A stretch of DNA of 42,878 bases, from the NCBI GenBank assembly GCA_016934255.1, contig JAFGTG010000533.1, forward strand, positions 1 through 42,878, read 5' to 3'. A program made the position numbers and the translations under genes. Shown here in pieces: positions 9,124 through 16,439 of the stretch. Source of the stretch: Sedimentisphaerales bacterium (GTDB lineage: Bacteria; Planctomycetota; Phycisphaerae; Sedimentisphaerales; Anaerobacaceae). The notes beneath the pieces were generated by a model that was not told the DNA's origin, ran no database searches, and was given only the letters and a program-made list of their open reading frames with translations. Within the stretch, counting starts at the first letter, position 1, and each line of letters begins with the position of its first letter.

Positions 9124-12100
9124 TTACGGACCGAAACAAACCACACAACCGTTCTGTAACGCTGCATAAAGACGTCCCGACGCCGCAACCAGCCCGTCAT
9201 AGACGGGAGGCGCATCGAGCGCATATTCCCATATCTTCTTTCCGTCGGACCTGCCCATCGCGGCGAGAATCCCCCCTTTTCGTCCTTCAAAAGCGCCGAG
9301 GGGGTCTTTCGGATCGACCACATCGGGCGACCCGGCGATAAAAAGGAGGTTTTCAGTGACAACCATTGCATTAATCCGCACGCGGATGCGCCCGGCCCAT
9401 GCCTGTCGACCGTCTGTCTTATCAGAGGCGAATAACAGGTACCCTTTCTTGCCGGGAGTAAAATAAACGTTCGGATCCAGACCTCGTAGTGAATCAAACA
9501 TTCGAACGCAGTACGTGGTCTCGTCGTCGTGAACGAGCAGCCGGGCATAACCGCTTTGGCCATAGGTCCACGGCGTGCGCTTGAAATACGAGCCGTCGAG
9601 CAAGCCGCTTTTGGCCGTTATCAATAGGGGAGTTTTTTTAGGAGGAAGCTTTTGCTCCTCAAGTTCCGCGTTAAACGTTAGATGGCGCATGGAGATAAGC
9701 CGGCCGTCGCTTTGGAGGATATCCGGAAGAGCGCCCATGGGCAATTGATAATTCTGAGACGTGTTTTCGACGTCGTAATGGGGTCCCACCAGCTTCGTCT
9801 GATGGCGGATCCGGCCGCTGAGGGCATCGACGCCATACAGAGTAAGGCCGCCGTCGAGGTGGGAAGACCGCCCTGAGGCAAAATAAGCGACACCGTCACG
9901 AACCAGAACGCCACCGTGAACGGGCCACGCTGACTCGAGCTGGCCAAAGGCGCCGATTTGCCTGTCCCGAGGTGCGGCGCGGAATCGCCAAACAAGCTCC
10001 CCATCGTCGGCACGCACACAATAAACACTCCCGTCGGCCGATCCGAATATCACAGCGCCGCGATAATATGTCGGCGGCGAATCGATCCTACCGCCAGCCG
10101 TAAACTTCCAAATCTTCCCACCATCCTCGACCTTCAGCGCCGCCACACAATGCTCGTCAACCAACGAAAGGAACAGTCGCCCATCCACCGCCGAAGGTTG
10201 TGCCGTTTTTCTCCCAACCTTTTTATTCCAAAGAAGTTGCGGTGAGTCCGGCAAACGCGTTCCGACAGATCCGCTCCGAAGCGCGTCGTGCCGGTAAGCG
10301 GGCCAGTCAGTCATACCCGCATCGGGTCCGCGCACTTGACCGTAAGCGGACCCTCGTTCGAGCTGCTCAGTCGTTTTACTCTCGACCGGACGATAGCAAG
10401 ACGGAATCTGAGGAGCCAGCGCTAACATACCGTTAAGCTTTTCCTCGATATAGCATACACACGGATGCGGAGGAGCGTACTGTAAGCCGTTCGCCGGCAT
10501 CATGCCCACGTGACACGTACCGCGGACCCAGTTTTGGATCGTATGATGACCTTCATTGAGATCCACGTACTCCGTACCCCGCCGACTCGCGAGGATATAA
10601 CGTAATGTGGCCTTATTTCGATAGCACCGATGATGGTGATGCGTCTTGAAAATGTGACCTAACGGAACTTCTTTCCTTAGCTTTCCGGTAAGCAAATCGT
10701 AGCCGTTAGCACTGACCGGCCATACACTTCTGCCCTTAGAGGGCTGACCGTTGACAACGAGCGGCTCTCTGGCGAGCTGACCGCTCCAGGTCCAAACGAG
10801 TCTGTCGATAACAAAAACATCTTTCCATTCGTACCAAAGATGGCCCAGGTATTTCTTCGGCTGTGTCCATAGTATCTTGCCCGTTTGAGCAGAGAAGGCC
10901 GCGAGCTGGTTGGGGCTGGCGTGCACGACGATGTCGTCGCTAACGATTAAAGTCCCCGTCCATACGGTCTGAAGGGCATTAATGCCGCCGGCCTTGTAGT
11001 CCTCTTTGACAAGGGGAAATTTGCCGCGCCATCGCTCTTTCCCATCTTCGAAGTTAATGCCGACCACGTCCTCCCCATCAAGTAAAGCAATCACCTTTCC
11101 ATCCGTTGCGATATTGAGGGTAGGATCGACCTTGGCCGGGGTCACACTGCCGTACATAGCCCGGAACCGGTAGTAATCCGTCGTCGTCCCGCGATAGGCC
11201 TTTTCCGACGACCATCTCATCTTACCGCTTTCGGCATCGACAATTTTGACTCGCGCTCTATCGCCCTCAAGCATGGACAAAATCAATAAACCGTCACGAT
11301 AAAGAATCTCCGCTGCACGATCCGTACCGTCATAGGTCTCAAGCAAACGGCCGGTCTTCGCATCCAGTTGGCTGACCGGCGCCCGATAGCCGAGTGTCAC
11401 GTACACTGTATCATTCACTGCAACCAGCCGTTTTTCAATATTCAGCGGTATTCCGCCCGGCCGCGGCGTGAACCAGGACGGCTTCCACGACCGCCAGCCC
11501 CAATCCTTGATGGGTACCTTCCAAAGCTCAACGCCGTTAAAGGCATCGCGCGCCGTCAGGAACCACTTATCGGGTAAATCATGATCGCCTACAAGGCTGA
11601 TCGGAGCCTCATCGCCGATATAGAACAACCGACCGTGCGAGGTTACCAGCGTCCTGACGCTCGAATCGCTCTCATGGGATCGCATCCAGAGCGGATCTGA
11701 TACCCACTGAAAGTGCTTGGGCGGCGCCACAACCCGGTCCTGCGCCACCGGATTACCGTCGGCGCCGTGGAGGTAATGCGTCCATTCGTCTATTTCCTTT
11801 GGCCAGGGTTTGACCGCTCTGAGCCATCCTCCGGCAAACCGCTTCTGTTCAAATCCCGAATTTAAAAGCTCCTCTTCAAGGCTCCCTGTCCACTCGGTAG
11901 AACGTTTTGACGTATCAATATAAACCGAGCCGAACGGCGTGAGCACTCGAAAGATTTCATCCATCGACAGGCCTTGCCCCACGGCGCTCTCGTAGTCCCC
12001 AATGATGATGATATTGATTAAATTCTCCGCATATGGAAGGGGATCATACTCCGCCTTAATCGCCGAAACCTGTCCGTAAATCCCCCCTGACCGTAATGTA

Positions 12101-12351
12101 TGGCGGACTTTCTCCAAGGAGCCCTCCTCCGTCAGTAAAACCTGGACAACGTATCGGCCCTTTTGGGACACAGCCGTTGCAAAATCGCCGGTTTTATCAC
12201 CGATGATAACGCAAATACCACCAGTGAAACCACTGGATTCGGAGATATTCTTTGCGGAAATCTCAATATTCGACATGCCTCGGACCATCGCCGGCATGGC
12301 GCCAAGATAAACACCCAACCCTACCTGTAATAATCGAGAAAACAACTTCAT
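9124..12351 (-). CDS. Secreted PQQ-type beta-propeller protein with N-terminal methyltransferase-like domain
   Basis: This 1075-residue protein begins with a signal peptide (MKLFSRLLQVGLGVYLGAMPA). Residues about 40-165 resemble a class I SAM methyltransferase fold (VQVLLTEEGSLEKVR, then ADYDPLPY-like and LTPFGSVYID). The glycine-rich SAM loop is poor, so this domain is probably inactive. From about residue 200 comes a long PQQ-like propeller with outer-strand motifs such as AFNGVELWKVPI, DAESGKMRWSSEK, AQTGKILWTQPK and ALKVEDGGKIWKF. The conserved centre HVGMMPANGLQYAPPHPC is typical of this planctomycete family. Its substrate is unknown; it may be an oxidoreductase or a scaffold. The start is 1 nt after the thiE stop, so the two are co-transcribed. 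Confidence 0.85.
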   Translation of the reverse strand: MKLFSRLLQVGLGVYLGAMPAMVRGMSNIEISAKNISESSGFTGGICVIIGDKTGDFATAVSQKGRYVVQVLLTEEGSLEKVRHTLRSGGIYGQVSAIKAEYDPLPYAENLINIIIIGDYESAVGQGLSMDEIFRVLTPFGSVYIDTSKRSTEWTGSLEEELLNSGFEQKRFAGGWLRAVKPWPKEIDEWTHYLHGADGNPVAQDRVVAPPKHFQWVSDPLWMRSHESDSSVRTLVTSHGRLFYIGDEAPISLVGDHDLPDKWFLTARDAFNGVELWKVPIKDWGWRSWKPSWFTPRPGGIPLNIEKRLVAVNDTVYVTLGYRAPVSQLDAKTGRLLETYDGTDRAAEILYRDGLLILSMLEGDRARVKIVDAESGKMRWSSEKAYRGTTTDYYRFRAMYGSVTPAKVDPTLNIATDGKVIALLDGEDVVGINFEDGKERWRGKFPLVKEDYKAGGINALQTVWTGTLIVSDDIVVHASPNQLAAFSAQTGKILWTQPKKYLGHLWYEWKDVFVIDRLVWTWSGQLAREPLVVNGQPSKGRSVWPVSANGYDLLTGKLRKEVPLGHIFKTHHHHRCYRNKATLRYILASRRGTEYVDLNEGHHTIQNWVRGTCHVGMMPANGLQYAPPHPCVCYIEEKLNGMLALAPQIPSCYRPVESKTTEQLERGSAYGQVRGPDAGMTDWPAYRHDALRSGSVGTRLPDSPQLLWNKKVGRKTAQPSAVDGRLFLSLVDEHCVAALKVEDGGKIWKFTAGGRIDSPPTYYRGAVIFGSADGSVYCVRADDGELVWRFRAAPRDRQIGAFGQLESAWPVHGGVLVRDGVAYFASGRSSHLDGGLTLYGVDALSGRIRHQTKLVGPHYDVENTSQNYQLPMGALPDILQSDGRLISMRHLTFNAELEEQKLPPKKTPLLITAKSGLLDGSYFKRTPWTYGQSGYARLLVHDDETTYCVRMFDSLRGLDPNVYFTPGKKGYLLFASDKTDGRQAWAGRIRVRINAMVVTENLLFIAGSPDVVDPKDPLGAFEGRKGGILAAMGRSDGKKIWEYALDAPPVYDGLVAASGRLYAALQNGCVVCFGP

Positions 12352-12352
12352 C

Positions 12353-13405
12353 TTATTTTCCCCGGAAAGTAGAAATCTTCCGTTTCAATTCTCGACATGC
12401 CCCCGCCGGATCGTCAGCACCGGTGACGGCCGAGCAAACGGCAATACTTCTCGCCCCGGCCTCCAGCACCTGATCCACATTTTCCGATGTTATGCCCCCA
12501 ATAGCAACATGGCCTATCCCATGGCGCTCCAGCATTTGAACGGCTTGTTTCACATAGCCCAGTCCGACCGCCGGGGCGCTCGGCTTTGTGTCCGTCGCAA
12601 AGACGGGACCTAATCCCACATAGGTGGGCTGCTCGTCACAGGCGGCCCGAAGTTGTTCGAGCGAATGCGTACTCTTTCCGACAATTAACGGAGCCAGCTC
12701 GAGCTTTCGGGCTTGTGCAACGGGCAAATCGGTCTGACCCAGGTGTACCCCATCGGCCCCCGCGGCTACAGCGATATCCGTCCGGTCGTTGATAATACTC
12801 ACAACCCCGGCTTCTCTACATAGTCTTACAAATTCCACCGCAAGGGCAAAGAGCGTATCATCGTCAACGGTCTTCGCCCGAATCTGGATACAATCGGCCC
12901 CGCCGGCAATACACTTATTTGCTAAAAAGAGAACTTCCGTCGGTAGAACACTGGTTATAACGATATACAACTGCACCTTCTTAAACTTTTGCGCCGTATT
13001 GCTTTGGAGAACAATATCCTTTTCAAGCGTATAGGACGTGTATCTGAGTTCCTCTATCTTCTCAGCATCCGGCTGGTTCTGAATCCTCAGGGCCTCCGCA
13101 AGCACCCGCAATGCTTCACTAAGACGTTTGCAGGCGGCCGTACAACAATCGAATAAATCGCTTCTCGAAAGCTGATGGTCCACTTTCTGCCCGACGCCGA
13201 CGTCACCGAGCGTATCCCTGCTCGAAATGAGTCTTGCCGCGTCGAGCGAACCGATGCAACCAGAGAGTTCATGCCGAATCTGCTTTGCCCGTCCGGCCAG
13301 ACTCTCCGAATTTAAGGCGAACCTGCAAAATTCCTCAATCGTCCGGATCGCCTCGCGCGCCCGATTAAAGTTGGCGTCGATTATCCTGTAAACTGGCCGT
13401 TCCAT
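12353..13405 (-). CDS. ThiD2-ThiE fusion: thiamine-phosphate synthase with N-terminal HMP-P kinase-like domain
   Basis: Residues about 1-125 match the ThiD2 domain (RIIDANFNRAREAIRTIEEFCRFAL), which is known as a monofunctional HMP-phosphate kinase. Residues about 145-345 are ThiE, which joins HMP-PP to thiazole phosphate to give thiamine phosphate. ThiE motifs are GADCIQIRAK, INDRTDIAVAAGADGVHLGQTDLP in parts, YVGLGPVFATDTKP and HVAIGGIT. The fusion would supply HMP-PP directly to the synthase. The ATG at 13405 lacks a good Shine-Dalgarno. A TATAAT on the minus strand (13421-13416) would start transcription only a few bases upstream, so a leaderless mRNA is possible. I found no TPP riboswitch signature upstream. 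The next gene starts 1 nt after the stop. Confidence 0.93.
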   Translation of the reverse strand: MERPVYRIIDANFNRAREAIRTIEEFCRFALNSESLAGRAKQIRHELSGCIGSLDAARLISSRDTLGDVGVGQKVDHQLSRSDLFDCCTAACKRLSEALRVLAEALRIQNQPDAEKIEELRYTSYTLEKDIVLQSNTAQKFKKVQLYIVITSVLPTEVLFLANKCIAGGADCIQIRAKTVDDDTLFALAVEFVRLCREAGVVSIINDRTDIAVAAGADGVHLGQTDLPVAQARKLELAPLIVGKSTHSLEQLRAACDEQPTYVGLGPVFATDTKPSAPAVGLGYVKQAVQMLERHGIGHVAIGGITSENVDQVLEAGARSIAVCSAVTGADDPAGACRELKRKISTFRGK

Positions 13406-13507
13406 ATCGTCGCCTATTATATAAATCAGGGCCAGTTTATAATACTGATAATGTGAAAAAGTGAGGTGTTAAAATTTCGGATTTTATGAACTATCGGCGC
13501 ATAAAAT

Positions 13508-13640
13508 ATGGAGTCGCCCCTCCTCCGGAACGACTCCATGGCACAAAATTTATCAACTCAGAGCCGGGGTCTCCGCCTCTGCGAGACTCAAAATCGGGCG
13601 GACATGTCCTCCTCCGTTAACATGTTTAGGCCGTCCGCCC
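13508..13640. ncRNA. Candidate structured RNA: three hairpins, two with CCTCCTCC loops
   Basis: Three hairpins stand in a row in a gene-free stretch. Hairpin 1 pairs ATGGAGTCG (13508-13516) with CGACTCCAT (13531-13539), 9 perfect pairs, loop CCCCTCCTCCGGAA. Hairpin 2 pairs GTCTC (13569-13573) with GAGAC (13583-13587), loop CGCCTCTGC. Hairpin 3 pairs GGGCGGAC (13596-13603) with GTCCGCCC (13633-13640), extended by ATGT/ACAT, loop CCTCCTCCGTTA. On the plus strand the loops would display anti-Shine-Dalgarno CCUCCUCC. On the minus strand, which leads into thiE, they would display GGAGGAGG. The transcribed strand is not known. Confidence 0.4.
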
Positions 13641-13955
13641 AATATCGTTGCCTCAAAAGGACGAAGAAGTATAGGCTGCAAGAAATATACCAGATAAACA
13701 ATAATCACGGGGGATAGGACTTTTAAAGGAATCTAAATCTCATATTTACAGAAACTTACAAGCATATCCTCCCTCACAATCAACAAGATGAGCACATATC
13801 ACTTTCTAACAGCATGTTTATTTTAATAAACACAAAAAGACAAGAAACACCCCAATTAACCTATACATCCTATTTTATTTCATTTCGCTTGTAAATAGGT
13901 TTGTATGTTTACAAAAAACAACGTGTACAAAAAATAGAAGGATGCCGGAAGAATA
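13641..13955. other. AT-rich intergenic region
   Basis: I see no gene. Near the end of the LTA-synthase-like gene, TTGTAAA (13889-13895) and TTTACAA (13908-13914) form an inverted repeat. On the minus strand a run of T residues follows the stop codon region and may contribute to termination. Confidence 0.4.
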
Positions 13956-15932
13956 TCATTTGTGCGACTCCTTTATATACTTTGAGTAGGAGATGCGATT
14001 GGTCCAACCGCAAAGCCAGCTATCGTATAGCATTTTTTTGCCCGTTCTTTCCTGATTGATACGAATAATCGTCCCCTTACGCCATGACGCGATCTCTTCC
14101 GCGGCCTTCATGATCTGTTCGGTCGGCAACTCAATCCCAACCCTTTCGAGCGGGTCTTTCTCAAGATCATAGACACTGATTGTCTTGCTCACCGGATTAT
14201 GTATAAACTTTCGATGACCTTCCACGAAACCGGCGGGTCCTTCCTGCATCCACCCACTAAAATAAACCCTTCGTTCTCCCGAACCCGGCGCTAAAACATT
14301 AACGCCATCAAAACCTGCAGATTCCGTCTTAAAACCTAATAAGCTCAACAACGTCGGCGTCAGATCGATAGAGCTCACGAGTCGGGATTCCTTCCTCCCA
14401 GCCTCGACAAGGAACGGCGCCCTGATGCAGAACGGGATCCGTAGGGCCTCGTCGAAAGCTATGCGCTCGTGTCCGAGCAAACCATGCTCTCCGAACGCTT
14501 CCCCATGATCGCCAACGACGCAAAAAATCGTCTCTTGAGCTATGTTCAATTGGGTCATCTCCACATCCAAGGCGGCCAGGAATTTATCCGTATAGAAAAT
14601 CGCCTGCCTATATCGATCCAGAAGCTCTTCCGGCACCCCGCCAAACCACTCTGGAACTTCGTATGGATCGTGCGTTACCGAGCAAAGAACGACGAGTAAA
14701 AACGGCCGTTCGTCAGCTTGTATCCATTCTTTGATGGGTTCAAGCATCGTAAATTCATCACAGCCGAGATAACCGAGGTGGCTGTTGGGATCATTCAAAT
14801 CGTCCCGCGCCCAAAATTTATCAAAACCAAGATTGCACACCAATCCCGGCCTGGACTCGAAACTCCCCGCCGCCGACTGGAAAAAAGCCGTTCGGTAATT
14901 CAGCGCATCGTTCAGCTCCGTCGCCAAGCTGGCATAAGGCTTCTTTGCGGGCACGGTTTCCGCGATATCCTGAGACGCAGAGGCGAATCGTCCAGTCAGT
15001 AAAGCAAAAAGGGCCTTCGTCGTATGAGTCAGAGAAGAACGGGCATTCGTAAACTCAACCCCCTGGCTGGCCAAACTTTCCAAATAAGGCGTTAAATGGC
15101 ACGTCTCGTCTGAAAGCGACGTATATTGATATTGAACGCCCTCAAGAATAACGAGAACCACGTTTGGTTTCATACGCGAGGTTCTCGCCGTCATGACCAC
15201 CTGATCGTGCGAAGGGATATGGCGCTTCGGATCGACAACCGTTCGGTAGTCCGGTAAGACAAGGCTCATCAAGGCCCTTAATTGAGAATTATCATGCAAA
15301 CCCACGGCGGTAATTTGAGGAGAGCCCCGCCGGGCGAGCGCTGGACGAGCCGCGATTGAAACAAGAACGAGGGCAAAACATATTAACACCCTGAGAAGAA
15401 AGCGTCGCCGGTCGTAAGACGGCAAAGAAGGACGCGCTAAGGCAAAAAAGAAAAATGCCAAAGCGGCTGCGCTTGGGACGAGAAGAATCGCGGCCATGAG
15501 CGGCATCTTGACAAGATTAACACCGATCATATAAAAAGCACTCACTGGATCGCGAAATAAAGGGAGAAGAACTCTCGGTAGTATCTGTGTCCCCGTTCTG
15601 ATTAACCAGCCGGCGTTCATCACGGACCACGTGCAAATGACCGCGGCGGTAATCATTGCGGTGCGCATAAGCCACTTTTTGGGCCAACGAAAACATGCGA
15701 GCGATAACACGGCCTCGATAACCAGGAAGAAAGAAACGTCGGAAAGAATCCAGCCAACGTATTCGTTGGTCAGGTCATTACGTTTCGAGTGATAAAGTTT
15801 GACGCCAAGCGTACAAAACAATGCGCCAAAAAGAATGACGCTGTGAGCGCGCGGGATAAGAAACTCGCGTAAATAGCGAGCTAATATGGCTTGTTCAGGT
15901 TTGGAGCCGGACTTTGAACATTGAAAATCCAT
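13956..15932 (-). CDS. LTA-synthase-like membrane sulfatase/phosphoglycerol transferase
   Basis: This 658-residue protein has five or so membrane helices in residues 30-195 and then an extracytoplasmic sulfatase-fold domain (about 255-560). Family hallmarks are NVVLVILEG (Glu264, metal ligand), the Thr-rich nucleophile region LTHTTKAL (about Thr304/305) in place of a CxPxR cysteine, and VVGDHGEAFGEHG (Asp475, His476) with a later LGH. Members of the LtaS/MdoB group transfer glycerol phosphate or phosphoethanolamine to lipids or glycans. Planctomycetes are not known for lipoteichoic acid, so the acceptor is more likely a glycan or lipid A-like molecule. No Shine-Dalgarno precedes the ATG, and the best promoter ends 8 nt upstream. 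Confidence 0.85.
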   Translation of the reverse strand: MDFQCSKSGSKPEQAILARYLREFLIPRAHSVILFGALFCTLGVKLYHSKRNDLTNEYVGWILSDVSFFLVIEAVLSLACFRWPKKWLMRTAMITAAVICTWSVMNAGWLIRTGTQILPRVLLPLFRDPVSAFYMIGVNLVKMPLMAAILLVPSAAALAFFFFALARPSLPSYDRRRFLLRVLICFALVLVSIAARPALARRGSPQITAVGLHDNSQLRALMSLVLPDYRTVVDPKRHIPSHDQVVMTARTSRMKPNVVLVILEGVQYQYTSLSDETCHLTPYLESLASQGVEFTNARSSLTHTTKALFALLTGRFASASQDIAETVPAKKPYASLATELNDALNYRTAFFQSAAGSFESRPGLVCNLGFDKFWARDDLNDPNSHLGYLGCDEFTMLEPIKEWIQADERPFLLVVLCSVTHDPYEVPEWFGGVPEELLDRYRQAIFYTDKFLAALDVEMTQLNIAQETIFCVVGDHGEAFGEHGLLGHERIAFDEALRIPFCIRAPFLVEAGRKESRLVSSIDLTPTLLSLLGFKTESAGFDGVNVLAPGSGERRVYFSGWMQEGPAGFVEGHRKFIHNPVSKTISVYDLEKDPLERVGIELPTEQIMKAAEEIASWRKGTIIRINQERTGKKMLYDSWLCGWTNRISYSKYIKESHK

Positions 15933-15940
15933 TGGGCGTA

Positions 15941-15969
15941 AGCATACTAAAATAAACGCCTAAAGGCAA
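15941..15969 (-). promoter_or_regulatory. Candidate sigma-70 promoter giving a near-leaderless mRNA
   Basis: On the minus strand TTGCCT (15969-15964), a 17-nt spacer and TATGCT (15946-15941) precede the ATG at 15932. Transcription would begin about 2 nt before the start codon. This agrees with the missing Shine-Dalgarno sequence. Confidence 0.4.
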
Positions 15970-16335
15970 CGTGTTTTCTGAAATGATACTTACTTTGGGG
16001 GATATTTAATACTTCTAATTGTTTTTAAAAAAGTATTAGATGTCATATACGTTGTGAATTTGTTGGTTTTTGGTCTTCTTTTGTTTGTGATGTGCCTTTA
16101 CAACGAAATTTCTTGCGAAATATCATTAAAAAGGAATGTGGAAAACTTGTTATATCCTGAAAATAATCCTTACGGGCGACTGGACCATTTCTTTTTTGTT
16201 TTTTTTTTATGATTGGAAAAGAAAAGCTTTGATGTGAGGTTCTTTCGTCTGTCACAGTTTTTTTAACAGTTTATACACAGCATTTTTCGAGGTTGTTTTA
16301 GGGATGTGTTTGTTTGTATAGGAGATTGAAGAGGC
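15970..16335. other. AT-rich intergenic region between divergent genes
   Basis: I see no gene. The stretch is rich in poly-T and poly-A runs, including ten T residues near 16200. A minus-strand frame at 16043-16255 has no ribosome-binding site and low-complexity Lys/Phe content. Confidence 0.45.
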
Positions 16336-16363
16336 TTGCAAATGAGGGTTCTCCGGTTATAAT
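16336..16363 (+). promoter_or_regulatory. Candidate sigma-70 promoter of the activase/dehydratase gene
   Basis: TTGCAA (16336-16341), a 16-nt spacer and a perfect TATAAT (16358-16363) lie 76 nt before the GTG at 16440. Transcription from here excludes the more upstream in-frame start at 16314. Confidence 0.5.
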
Positions 16364-16439
16364 GGTTTTTTTCACGGGGTATGGCTATTTAAGAAGTTTT
16401 TGTATTGTTTTATGTATTGAGGATTTAGGAAGGGTAAAT

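Noticed and set aside
13508-13717. 69-residue frame across the three hairpins
   Set aside because: No ribosome-binding site; the sequence is explained by the paired stems.
16314-16439. Upstream in-frame extension of the activase gene
   Set aside because: It overlaps the best promoter and lacks a Shine-Dalgarno; the GTG at 16440 has one.
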